Shown here piece after piece: positions 10,001 to 18,510 of a stretch of DNA of 37,945 nt. Position numbers and translations under genes: made by a program. This DNA comes from Spirogloea muscicola (Eukaryota; Streptophyta; Zygnematophyceae; Spirogloeales; Spirogloeaceae): NCBI GenBank assembly GCA_009602725.1, contig WELB01000103.1, positions 470,017 to 507,961 on the forward strand. Reading direction: 5' to 3'. The first letter of the stretch is position 1; every line of letters begins with the position of its first letter. The notes below the pieces were generated by a model. That model saw only the letters and a program-made list of their open reading frames with translations, was not told where the DNA came from and made no database searches.

Positions 10001-12775
10001 CTGTCATCAGGATTGAAGATTGGGTACCTTCATGCCTGCCCAGCTCCTTGCAAGCCTGGTGGAGTGACTTCTCTGGCATGACAGCTTGTTGCATGCACTG
10101 CAGTCTCAAAGAGTTCCTCAAGTCACGTGCCAAGTCTTTGCTGCTGAATGACTACCGTGACTCAGATATTGACTGGTTGACACTTGTAAGATACCTCCAT
10201 GTGACTACATATATATTTATATATATATATATATATGTGTGTATATATATGTGTACATTGTATATATGCCCAATGCTATACGATTGACTACTGTGCCTAC
10301 TGGGAAACTTATGGGTTGTCAATCTAGTGCTCTTATCGTTGTCGCTGCAACCGATCAAGTACGACATATTTAGAGCGATTGGACATGGTTGGCACGTGGA
10401 TGGATGATGTCTTGCATGTGACCTTTACATGTGACCAGGATGCTCAGGTGGACGTCACAATTGGCCCCTATGAGACCTACAATGATAGATTACTTGGCCA
10501 TAAGGTGATTGTAATGCCAGACCTATGTGGTAGGTACATTCCTGGACTTTCAGAGTCATCAAGTAAACAGTAGGCACATTTCAATGGCATTGCAGCTTCT
10601 TCTACTGCCGGAACTCAACCTTTTGCGCAGAGTCTCCTAGCCAGCCAAAAACATATGATTTGTAAGTGAAACTTGGTACTTGTTTCTTCACAACAACAAT
10701 TGCAGGCAACCTTTGAGGCATTTATTGGAATTCGAGACGATGAAGCAACTGCAAAAGTCAGGCTCTTTGTCCAGCACCTCCAGGTGAAGCGTGAAGTCTG
10801 CTGGCTGGTGCATGATGTGCTCTAGGAAGAGCGACCATTTCATGAGACTACCGATAAGATTGCTGTCAGAAATTTTGCAGGAGCTGGAAAATCACTTGCC
10901 CATGGATGACAAGTACAAGCAAAAGGATGTGGGTGGAGCCGCTCCTATTCGCGTCATCCAACTTCTGTATAGTAGTGGGGTGAGTTGGCAGCTAACAGAG
11001 CAGAAATCTTGCAGCTTCATCCCTTGTACATATGGTCTACAGCATACTGATTCTCGAAGGCAAGTGCATGTCACAGGATGTGAGAGGGCCACACACTGTT
11101 GCCTTCAACCTCCCAAATGATGAGGAGATTGTAAGAGAGAGGGGCACCGCAATGGTGATGCTGCAGAACATCCTCCAGGCAAAGTAAGGTTCGCAAGCAC
11201 GGATACTGCACTCGTGCTGCAACATGCTCAGTTTTCTTGTCAATGTAATGGTTGTGGTGATAAGGGCTGAGTTATGAACCTGGTGCTGCAGATATGACAA
11301 CATACTCCAGCCAATTGGGAATGCTCTTGTCGGGGCAGAGCAACGGGAAGAGGTCACATTTGAGGCCTACTTCACCCATGTCCTCTGCCATGAATGCTGC
11401 CATGCTATTGGCCCTCACAACATTGTCTTACCAGACGGAAGAGCATCTACTGTCAGGAAGGTAGCCCTCACCTATGGTCTATGTTATCCTTCGGCCGCTG
11501 ACAAGCAATGAACAAGGAGCTCCTACTGTTGTTCAGTGCACATTATCCTCAAGTTCAACATTAGGGCTTCCAAGAGACATGCATTGATAATTTGTGGGCC
11601 TGGGCTTCTGCAGGAACTGCAGGAATTGCATTCCTCTATAGAGGAGGCTAAGGCTGACATTGTTGGGCTTTGGGCTTTACAATACCTGGTTGACAAGGTA
11701 GTATTGCGCATGACCTTCCAGGAGCAAGGCGATAGTAATAAGTAGCTGTACGTCTTTTGACAAGTCACAGTTGTATGACCTTCTCAAGCATGCCACTCCT
11801 TGCTATTGGCCCTCGTTGCTGCAGGGTTTCCTTCCACAGCATTTGGAGACAGGGATGTATGTTGCCTTCTTAGCGGGCTGCTTTCGCTCCACTCGCTTTG
11901 GCTTGGAGGAAGCTCACGGGTCACTTCTCCTCATACACCACTCAAGTGCATGACTGGCTACTTGCGCACACCATGTTTTCTATGTGACACGGAGTGTGAC
12001 AATGAGAAGCAATTTCTGCTGAAAACTCTTGAAAACGTAAGGCTTGAGGCTCATGTTCGTAGTGGTGACAAGGGCCTTGGTTCTCAATTTGCAGGAGGGG
12101 CCAAGCCCTGCAATTTAATTGGCTCATTGAGCATGGTGCCTTTAAGGAAAGAGAAGATGGAACATTCCTCGTTGACCATGTCAAGATATTGTGCAGAGCT
12201 CTTGTGGGACAGCTTTTAAGCAAAGTTGCCCAATATGCACTGCAGTATGTTGACAGGTCGATGCATTGTACTAAGCCGCCTGACATTCTACCTATTTCTC
12301 CAGATCAGACAGGCAGTGGAGGGACTATGTACGGAAATTTTGACCTTGCAAGCACAGGGCGACAAAGGCGGAGCAAGGGATATGTTGAGTACATATGCCT
12401 ACATGTCTCCACCCCTGCAGAAAGCCATCCACCACCTTGGGCTCATAGAGGTGAATCACCAATCATGCATGCCCAATCTTGGGATTAATTGTTATACACA
12501 ACATCCGCTGTGTCATCTCGAATGTGCACTTCAGCCCTGCTGAGGAGGGTAATGTTTTGTCTGAAGTAGTGAGTGTGGCAGACTGCTGGACGGAATTTAG
12601 GCTATAGGTATGATGCCTTTGTGCTTGTAATCAGTATCTTCTGGGACCAGCACAGTCAGGCATGCAAGAGATGTCAGAGGAGCTCACACGCTGACGAGAT
12701 TGCTGGGCATAGGTTCCGGTGGATATTGCACCCTCCTTTGCCCAGGCTGTGGACCTACTGAAGGGGCCAGCGTGA
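7100..12775 (+). CDS. NUDT3: Nudix hydrolase fused to peptidase-M49-like (dipeptidyl peptidase III) domain (22 exons, 778 aa)
   Basis: Matches the plant NUDT3 type. Exons: 7100-7176, 7274-7453, 7547-7624, 7826-7922, 8206-8339, 8698-8732, 8815-8855, 8884-8970, 9125-9240, 9362-9533, 9669-9913, 10104-10185, 10439-10504, 10706-10783, 10881-10979, 11077-11183, 11292-11460, 11614-11697, 11825-11919, 12095-12179, 12304-12450, 12713-12775. They total 2337 nt with every phase consistent. The N-terminal Nudix domain (about 36-200) hydrolyses diphosphate-linked substrates in this superfamily; its Nudix box at 73-95 reads GHVSAGD...RELEEELGV, with Asp in place of the first Glu. The C-terminal part (about 210-760) is M49-like, with zinc motif HECCH (598-602) and second motif EEAKAD (631-636). 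Substrates are unknown and no transit peptide is obvious. Intron 10 is GC-AG (AAG/GCAGGC at 9534). The short exons 6 and 7 and the exon 20 donor are the least certain. An AGC/GTGAGT match at the stop could allow another 3' exon. Confidence 0.95.
8448..8560 (+). repeat. Imperfect tandem repeats of a 17-mer within an intron
   Basis: CTTGAAAAGCTGGTGTA occurs at 8448-8464, 8471-8487 and 8522-8538, with a degenerate fourth copy near 8544-8558. All lie in intron 5 of the Nudix/M49 gene (8340-8697). Spacing is irregular, so this is a decayed minisatellite. No function is evident. Confidence 0.75.
10207..10268 (+). repeat. TA/TGTA microsatellite in an intron
   Basis: About 60 bases of nearly pure TA dinucleotide, interrupted by TGTG units, inside the intron between exons 12 and 13 of the Nudix/M49 gene. 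It is a probable length polymorphism and the most AT-rich point of the window. Confidence 0.9.
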
Positions 12776-13060
12776 GTGGTGCCTTGGGAACTGGTGAATG
12801 CTGGAGGATGGGACTTCCTCTTTCACTGGAAAGGAGATGGCTCACACTTATGGTACAGGGTAGTGTGAGCAAGAGAAGGGCTTGGGCGCCATGAATGTGG
12901 TTGGATGGAGGCCAGGGCTGTCGTTCCATTGCTGATAGAGACCAAGCAGGAGCCAGGTCTGTCTGAGCAGTTGACCCAGACCGAGTGTATGGGTTTATTG
13001 GGACGGCGCCAGAGAAATGGTTGGCGCACTGCAGGAAGCAGCCAAGCGTAGGCGCAATCA
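12776..13060 (+). other. Probable 3' UTR of the Nudix/M49 gene
   Basis: Sequence after the TGA at 12773-12775 up to the first repeat modules. No TGTAA (the usual green-algal polyadenylation signal) was found here. The last 60 bases could be read as a small exon (after GCACTGCAG near 13033), so an additional 3' exon cannot be excluded. No other gene was seen. Confidence 0.35.
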
Positions 13061-13084
13061 AGAGTTTCAAGTGCCTCCGTAGAG

Positions 13085-13435
13085 GCAGCTTGACATGAAA
13101 AAGCGTGTGTGAGCGTGAGGGCCGGAGAGGCTAACTACGGGGACAGAAGCTCTTCCAAAGGGGGCAACGGATGTGAAAGACAGCTCAACACGAGAGAGAT
13201 TACATCTCCAAGAGGGCAATGGCTGGCACTGGCCAGCCCAATCTAATTGGACAAGGTTGGAGTGCCTACAACGAAAGGGTGCCGAAGATCCCCCAAAAGG
13301 ATGGCTACGCAATGGCTGTGAGAGGTCAACCTACAAGGAGTGGACAAGGTCCAACGAGGCTGGAAGGGGCAGACCACAAACTACCTCAGATAGGAGTAAA
13401 CAAAAGCAGCACGTCTATGTAGACAGTGCGCTGCT
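13085..13435 (-). repeat. Array of minus-oriented hairpin modules
   Basis: Three or four diverged modules of one family lie in the same orientation. Read on the minus strand they share TTGGACC/ACCTTGTCC, then GGGCTGGCC...GCCATTGCCCTC and TTGGAGA or TGGAAGAG. Clear examples are about 13200-13260 (AGAGGGCAATGGCTGG, GGCCAGCCCAAT) and 13300-13355 (CAATGGCTGTGAGAGG, GGACAAGGTCCAACG). They look like older relatives of the perfectly matching modules elsewhere. Confidence 0.6.
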
Positions 13436-13439
13436 GACA

Positions 13440-13860
13440 GAGGGAAGAGGGCGGCGAGGCGACGCGCAGAGCGCATGGTGTGGTAGCAGCAGTCGGCAGA
13501 TAGGGAGAGGAGGCAGCGCGGTACTTTCTGGGCTGTCCATTTTCTGGGCTGGCTTTTAACAGCCCTTGCTCTTTCTGGAAGAGCCACCTTTCTCTTTTCC
13601 CTCTTTCTCTTTTCCCTCTGCATGCACTCGGCTGGCTTCCGCATCCGCCCCTTAGTATCCGCAGCCGCGTTCTCTCGTTCACAAACAGTAGTCATTTGGG
13701 CGCCTTCCTGCCCGTTCCGACACTGTTCATCCGGCCCCTCCTAATTTTGTTGGACCTTGTCCGACCATTTCGGGCTGGCTTCTGTGCTTTTTGTGCTGTC
13801 CAGCCATTTCAAACCTTGCAGCTTCCCTTCCGCTGGCCTCTCCCAGCCTTTGCCCTACTG
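13440..13860. repeat. Mixed repeat fragments between module array and duplicated segment
   Basis: The stretch contains plus-oriented hairpin fragments at about 13528-13585 (CTGGGCTGGCTTTTAACAGCCC...CTGGAAGAGCC) and about 13745-13870 (TTGGACCTTGTCCGACC...GGGCTGGC...CCTACTGGAAGG). It also holds a 16-bp tandem duplication (CTTTCTCTTTTCCCT) at about 13588-13619. No coding homology was recognised. Confidence 0.5.
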
Positions 13861-14160
13861 GAAGGATAACGTGTATATCAAGAGATGGGGAGGCCATGTG
13901 TGGCCAATTACAAAGGCAAGTACATTGACAAATGTACGTCACCTGCTGCTAAGCTGACCTGCTCCGTAACCGCGTGTCAGCACATAGAGGTCGCTAACTG
14001 TTGCTCAAATACCGGACGGCAACAGACAAGCTCTTGGACTACCAGCCAAGGCTCGACCAGCTTTCCGATGCAACGCATGAGCCTGAGCTCGCTGCAGACA
14101 AACTGACACTCAACATCGCAAAAATGACAGATAGGCTGCCGGCATTCCCATCTGGGCTGG
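13861..14160 (+). repeat. Duplicated segment, copy A (empty-site allele)
   Basis: About 300 bp that aligns by eye with 17683-18070. Shared landmarks in order: GGCCATGTGTGGCCAA, TGTACGTCACCTGCTG, GTCAGCACATAGAGGTCGC, AATACCGGACGGCAA, GCTCGACCAGCTTTC, ATGCAACGCATGAGCC and CTGCAGACAA. This copy lacks the 90-bp module present in copy B, so it preserves the pre-insertion site (CTCTTGGACTACCAGC at about 14031-14046). Its origin is unknown; it may be another part of the LINE. Confidence 0.8.
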
Positions 14161-15000
14161 AAGCATATCCTCGCGTTGTGTATATCCCAGACTCGCTATG
14201 TTCTCAAGTAGGGTATGGAAGCGTGGACCCAAGCAGCCAAAAGTGTCGATTGCGGCCGGGAGAAGGTGGTCGCCGCGGGGGTGGTCAGAGTAGTGTCGGA
14301 GATTTCTCTGCTCAGCACCTCCCACTGCGTGGCCAGCAATGTGTGTGGAAGCGGAACTCTTGTATGCCTCGGTCACCACCACATCCACCAAGGCTCGTGG
14401 GCCTCCGCCAGGTTGTACACCCACAACGTCCAGGGTGCGACGGTGATGGCGACCCTGGGAATCCGTGATGATGGGCATTACATTGCTTACTTTCACAATG
14501 GAGCGGCACCCGGCGTCGCGCATCAAGCCCGCCAGGGCAACTCGTAGGAGATTGTGAACGCCCACCACCTCAGGGCCTGTGGGACACCGCAGCATGTGGG
14601 TGGCTAGGTCTCCGCCCTCCGCACGGTAGCCACACTCACACTGAGTTACTACAATCAGGCAGGTCGGGGGCAGGCCCAGGAACAGCTGGAGAAGCGTCCG
14701 GAATGCTTCAGGGCTGATTTTGAAAGCGTTGTGGATTGCGTGTGTGGTGAGCCAATCCGTTGCCCCAGGCGTTGCGAGCGATGTGAGACGTGCCAGACTC
14801 CTTGGATAGGTCTTGATATCCGGCATCGTCCTCAACGCCTTGCGACTCTCGTTCTCAATCGCAGCAATGACTCTGGCCTGTGCCGCTTTGTCTGGAAGGA
14901 GAGCTGTCTCATTTCCACAGCCCCGCCCCGTATGAATAAGCTTACTTTGTTCATCCGCTTGCGCCTTTTCCATTTTTTCCAGCGCTTCCTTGGCCCACAA
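14110..15000 (-). mobile_element. LINE ORF2 C-terminal region with CCHC knuckle and endonuclease-like domain (296 open codons)
   Basis: The longest uninterrupted retroelement frame in the window, minus strand. It contains TDWLTTHAIHNAFKISP, then LQLFLGLPP, and a zinc knuckle C-E-C-x11-H-x3-C (QCECGYRA...HMLRC). These are followed by PIITDSQGRHHRRTLDVV and ALVDVVVTEAY, whose spaced acidic residues resemble the PD-(D/E)xK restriction-like endonuclease found C-terminal to the reverse transcriptase in R2/CRE-type LINEs. The last part (YSDHPRGD...GPRFHTLL) matches the C-terminal fragments elsewhere and then runs into the duplicated segment. The reverse transcriptase domain is missing upstream, so the copy is 5'-incomplete. 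Clade assignment is inference. Confidence 0.85.
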
Positions 15001-15130
15001 CTTTCATCTGCGAGCTGGCCATGATTTAGCTGCCCGCCTCTTGCTATCGTCAAGGGGACTGCTTTCCGGCGGCTTGTTCATTCTTTTTTGAGCTGGCTTT
15101 CCAGCCCCTATCCTCTATGGACTACACTAC
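15001..15130 (+). repeat. LINE tail fragment and hairpin module
   Basis: 15025-15063 (TTAGCTGCCC...GTCAAGGGGACTGCTT) matches 16540-16582 inside a plus-strand LINE C-terminal fragment. It is followed by TTCTTTTTTGAGCTGGC-TTTCCAGCCCCTATCC at 15080-15116, a hairpin module lacking the GGGCGAGC end. The fragment is short and decayed. Confidence 0.55.
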
Positions 15131-15293
15131 AAAGTGCAAGATGGTGCAGAGGGAGATGCAGATGGCTGCTCAGTATCCACGTGTGAGCAACAGCAGATCA
15201 GAGTAACTCGGAGCAGGAGAAGCGGCACTTTGCCGAGACCCGGAAGCAGCAGCCATAGCACGGCCAGCCCGCGCGTGGACCGCATGAGCCAAA

Positions 15294-15412
15294 GAAGAAA
15301 GTGCTCGCCCATTGAGAATAGGGGCTGGAACAACCAGCCCGAAAAAGAATGAACAGAGTACGAGAAGGGGGCCAGGGGAAGCGCTAAGTAACAGAAACAA
15401 AGCTGCTACGAG
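15294..15412 (-). mobile_element. 119-bp short retroposed module
   Basis: Identical by eye to 6403-6521 over all 119 bp, and over their shorter lengths to the copies at 4447-4544 and 28614-28690. It ends in the hairpin and the GAGCACTTTCTTC terminus (minus strand). It lies directly after a LINE fragment that is cut after SLQRS, so here the module joins a LINE with the intervening coding end deleted. Confidence 0.85.
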
Positions 15413-15690
15413 AGCGCTGCAGCGAGAACGCCAGCCTCATCCGAAAGACCTGCGAGAGGGAGCCGGCAGCATTGAAGCCTGGCGAACTCTGCCGCCGCTC
15501 GATGGCCTCCCGGGCAAGCCGCTGGAGGAGATCCAACCAGCCACTGCCAAATGCCCCGTGTACGTCAATGGCCAGTGCCGCGAAGGCATCGCCTGGAGGG
15601 TGGTCAGAGTACTTGCGCTCCTTACTCCGAGCCGCCAGAGCGACCGCGTGCCCGACGAGCGTCGCGGACTTCGCGGGGTTGGCCGAGATG
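15413..15690 (-). pseudogene. LINE ORF2 C-terminal fragment
   Basis: Minus-strand remnant with NPAKSATLVGHAVALA, KYSDHPPGDAFAALAID, GSGWLDLLQRLA and AGSLSQVFRMRLAFSLQRS. It aligns with the fragment at 6526-6925 and with the end of the 14110-15000 frame. The coding end (RAGRALA...TRGY) is missing because the sequence passes straight into the 119-bp module at 15412. Confidence 0.75.
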
Positions 15691-15990
15691 GGCGAGCCCT
15701 TCCTCCTCTTAGTCTGTCTGACTTGCGGCTGCTTACTAAGGGTTACCAAGTGACCATCCTTCGTGATTCTTGCACAGTGGTGTTGTTTCAGCGCCTTTTG
15801 TCCATTCTTTTTGGCTTTGCCAGCCCCTCTTGCCCTAGACTCTGCCTGAACAATGTGTCGGAATTGGCCTCCATTTCATTTCTTGCGCCCCGCGCGCCTT
15901 CTCTCTATGGGCGAGCTCTTCTTATTGACCCTGTCGGACCTTGTCCACTTTTTCGGGCTGGCTATTCGCAGCCTCCCTGATGAGCTCAAC
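15691..15990 (+). repeat. LINE 3' end, plus orientation, with hairpin modules
   Basis: Begins with the terminal LINE codons SLSDLRLLTKGYQ (about 15705-15750), head-to-head with the minus-strand fragment. Then comes TTTCAGCGCCTTTTGTCC and a hairpin module at about 15800-15835, followed by GGCCTCCATTTCATTTCTTGCGC. That last string recurs before copy B near 17630, and further modules follow at about 15925-15975. The shared order of TRGY end, TTCAGCGC, TTGTCC and hairpin places the module in the LINE 3' UTR. Confidence 0.65.
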
Positions 15991-16149
15991 TGCTAAGTAA
16001 TGAGCAAGCTCATTGAAGGTGACTAGGGGTGATAATAGCGCCCTGTTTGCCTAGCCTGTGCAAATATAGTCTTGAGCTGTGGGCTGACGGGCTGACGGTC
16101 GTCTACATAAAGGGCGCGCAGACCTGGTCGCCGATTCGCCTGGAGGATG

Positions 16150-16745
16150 CAAGTGCTCGCCCATTGAGGATAGGGGCTGGAGGGGGATCTCGCATCTTCG
16201 CGGACGTGGTGACTACAACTCCGCCTACTCCGCCAACCCCACCAAACTGGCGACGGAAGCAGGGCTCGCGGCTGGCAAGGCTGCTAGGGGAAAGAGTGCC
16301 CATACGCCAGTCACCCTGCCGGTGATGAGGTTGTAGCGCTGGCGATGGACATGGGTGCATGGGGCGTTGGGCAGTCGGTGGCTGGACCTCCTGCAGCCGC
16401 TAGCGCGCCACGCTGTGTACAAGGCGGGGCGAGGAGGCCAACTCCAACGCCGCTGCCTCGCTCGCGCAGGTGTTTTGCATGCGCCTGTCCATATTTCTTC
16501 AGCGGTCCATGGCCCACGCCTTGCACCTGCGAGGTGGCCGTGCTCTAGCTGCAGCCTGTGCTTCTGTCAAGGGGACTGCTTGCTAACGGCTGGTCTTTCT
16601 GACTTGCGGCTGCTAAGAGGTTGTCAAGTGATCGTCCTACATGGTACTTGCTTAGCTATGTATTTCAGCGCTTTGTGGCACCTTTGGACATTGTCGACTC
16701 CTTTCGGGCTGGCTTTTTACCAGCCCTGGTCCCCTTTGCAAGAGC
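16150..16745 (+). pseudogene. LINE ORF2 C-terminal fragment and 3' UTR
   Basis: Frameshifted plus-strand LINE remnant: ANPTKLATEAGLAAGKAARG (about 16230), HGALGSRWLDLLQPLARHAV (about 16360), AASLAQVF-MRLSIFLQRSMA (about 16460), RGGRALAAACASVKGTAC (about 16530) and a LTCGC end (about 16600). Its 3' UTR with TTTCAGCGCTTTGTGG and GGGCTGGCTTTTTACCAGCCC runs to about 16745. A minus-oriented module fragment (GTGCTCGCCCATTGAGGATA) lies at 16150-16182 at its 5' side. Confidence 0.7.
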
Positions 16746-17000
16746 CTCTTGCACGGCGGGCTATCGTCGTCGCAGTGACAGCAAGGTGAGCTGCTCGGCT
16801 TCATCGCTGGGGGTCGCTTGCCCAGGTTTTCCGCATGCGGCTCTCCATCTCCTTCCGACGCTCCCAGGCTCATGCAGCGCACTTGCGGCATGCCGCGCTC
16901 TGCTGCTACTTCTAGATTTCTCCTCAGGGTGCCTCTTTTCCAGCTGCAAGTTACTCCGACTTGCGGCTGCTAACTCAGGCTTACTAAGCTCCCATTCGCT
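16746..17000 (+). pseudogene. LINE ORF2 C-terminal fragment
   Basis: A second plus-strand copy in series. It holds AGSLAQVFRMRLSISFRRSQ (about 16800-16870), AHLRHAALCCYF, and the terminal codon block CCGACTTGCGGCTGCTAACT at 16957-16976, equivalent to SDLRLLT. It is heavily decayed, frameshifted and missing the upstream part. Confidence 0.6.
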
Positions 17001-17039
17001 GTAGTCGCTTGCATGGCTCAGAGCTTGTCTGGCCCCTTT

Positions 17040-17235
17040 CCTTTGTTTTTCTTTGTTCGTTCTTTTACTGGGCTGGCCATTCACGGGCATCGCCCTCGAC
17101 TGGAAGAGTCTCTAAGCATCGCCTCGCCCCCCCAGGAGAGCTTCTTGGGAAGAGCAATTCTCTTACCTATTCCTGGGCTGGCCAATCACAACCATCGCCC
17201 ACTACTGGAAGAGAGAGGGAAGGCTCTTCAGGAGG
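17040..17235 (+). repeat. Two tandem hairpin modules of the TGGAAGAG type
   Basis: Two plus-oriented modules. At about 17060-17115: TTACTGGGCTGGCC-ATTCACGGGCATCGCCC, then CGACTGGAAGAGTCT. At about 17160-17215: TCCTGGGCTGGCC-AATCACAACCATCGCCC, then CTACTGGAAGAGAG. They define the second 3' variant of the family, in which CATCGCCC-CTACTGGAAGAG replaces the GGGCGAGCACTTT end. Confidence 0.6.
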
Positions 17236-17239
17236 CACT

Positions 17240-17605
17240 ATAATGACCACCCCCGGGGTGACCACTTCTTTCCATGCGGCATGGACATATACGGCGGCTA
17301 CAGAACAAAGTGGTCTTCCCTCCTCCATCGCCTGGCATTGCATGTCGATGCCCGGCGACGTAGTCCGGCGGGTAGCTTAGGCCATTCTAGCGTCCCGCAA
17401 GCCATCCTTGCATGCTATAGAATGCGGCTCATTGAGTCTGCAGCGCTCCCAGGCACTCGCGATGCACCAGCGCGCCGGTCGTGCCTTAGCCCAGGCTAGT
17501 GGCTTCCGAAGTGGTGGTTTGGCTCCTCAATATTGCTTGTCAGATATGCATGCGCTCACTCGGGGATATTTAGTGTCCCCCTTAGCCAGCTCATTACGCA
17601 GTTAA
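17240..17605 (+). pseudogene. LINE ORF2 C-terminal fragment
   Basis: Plus-strand remnant with MDIYGGYRTKWSSLLHRLA (about 17281), then in another frame CGSLSLQRSQALAMHQRAGR (about 17424), ALAQASGFRSGG, SDMHALTRGYLVSP (about 17540). It carries both halves of the consensus C terminus that the other copies show in part. Two frameshifts make it non-functional. Confidence 0.75.
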
Positions 17606-17682
17606 CGGGACATTTGTAAGGCTAGAGTTGGCCTCCCTTTCATTTCATGCGCACCGTGCGCCTTCTCTCTTTCCATTGGAAG

Positions 17683-18070
17683 GGATGCGTGTGTTAAGAG
17701 ATGGAGGGCCATGTGTGGCCAAGTACAAAGGCAAGCACATTGACTAATGTACGTCACCTGCTGATAAGCTGACCCGCTCAGTAACCACGAGTCAGCACAT
17801 AGAGGTCGCCAATTGATGCCCGAATACCGGACGGCAATGGACAAGCTCTTTTCAGCACCTCTTTCTTTGGCTTTGAACATTGTCCATTCTTTTTGGGTTG
17901 GCTTTGCCAGCCCCTCTTCTCAATGGGCGAGCACCTTCTTTCTTGAGCTACCAGCTAAGGCTCGACCAGCTTTCTGATGCAACGCATGAGCCTAAGCTCG
18001 CTGCAGACAAGCTGACACTCGACGACGCAAGAATGACAAGTATGCTGCCGGCATGCTCATCTGATTGGGA
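17683..18070 (+). repeat. Duplicated segment, copy B (interrupted by a 90-bp module)
   Basis: Second copy of the segment at 13861-14160, with the same order of landmarks and roughly 10-15% visible substitutions. It is interrupted between ACAAGCTCTT (17841-17850) and GAGCTACCAGC (17945 onward) by the inserted module described separately. The two copies lie in the same orientation about 3.8 kb apart and flank most of the LINE fragments of island 2. Confidence 0.8.
17847..17944 (+). mobile_element. 90-bp module inserted in copy B, with 4-bp target duplication TCTT
   Basis: Insertion at 17851-17940, absent from the equivalent place in copy A. It starts TTCAGCACC, passes TTGTCCATTC and the hairpin GGGTTGGCTTTGCCAGCCCC, and ends GGGCGAGCACCTTCTT. 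TCTT flanks it on both sides (17847-17850, 17941-17944). Its content corresponds to the 3' end of the LINE fragments (TTTCAGCGCC, TTTTGTCC, hairpin). This gives direct filled-site versus empty-site evidence for mobility. Confidence 0.8.
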
Positions 18071-18099
18071 GTGCCACTTCTTCTCTCTGGGAGTTCGTG

Positions 18100-18292
18100 T
18101 ATTTGAAACAATTGAAGGCCAATATGGCCTGGCCAAGTACAGAGGCAAGCACATCTAATGACGTAGCAGCTGGCAACTGGCTGCCACGGGGAGGGCCGCC
18201 GTCGGGTGGGGAAAGCAGAAGTGAGGAAGCGGGTTCTTTCTTTTTTGGGCTGGCTTTTCCAGCCCCTATCCTCAATGGGCGAGCACTTCTCC
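18100..18292 (+). repeat. Hairpin repeat and final module of island 2
   Basis: 18106-18160 has GGCCAATATGGCCTGGCCAA and GTACAGAGGCAAGCACAT, a diverged copy of the GGCCATGTGTGGCC motif of copies A and B. 18236-18292 is a plus-oriented module with TTTTTTGGGCTGGC-TTTTCCAGCCCCTATCC and CAATGGGCGAGCACTT. This marks the edge of the repeat island before the GC-rich start of the O-GlcNAc transferase gene. Confidence 0.6.
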
Positions 18293-18299
18293 ATTGCCG

Positions 18300-18510
18300 A
18301 CAGGTCGGCTTGCCACTGGACCGCGGCCCCGCCGTGGCACGCCTTGGCCGCCCCTTCTCCTGCAGCCGCTGGCGCGGCTCGCCGCCCCTCCTCCTCCGCC
18401 CCCACTCCTGACGCCCCCCCCACCCCCTTCCCTCCCACCTCCCTTCCTCGGCGCAGCCCGCGTCCCGCGCTCCCCGCTCTACGCCCCCAACCATTTGGCC
18501 GCCGACGACG
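18300..18510 (+). promoter_or_regulatory. GC-rich 5' flank of the O-GlcNAc transferase gene
   Basis: A GC-rich, C-biased stretch immediately upstream of the proposed first exon, between it and the repeat island. It probably contains the promoter and 5' UTR. No TATA box was seen. Open frames on both strands are compositional. Confidence 0.35.

Noticed and set aside
12557-13060. Extra 3' exon of the Nudix/M49 gene using AGC/GTGAGT at 12772
   Set aside because: The frame already ends in a C terminus that matches plant homologues (VPVDIAPSFAQA...). No downstream exon adds recognisable sequence.
13085-17235. CRISPR-like or satellite array of spaced repeats
   Set aside because: Spacing, orientation and length vary, repeats are diverged, and the context is a eukaryotic gene-rich region with LINE coding fragments. 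The pattern fits retroposed fragments.
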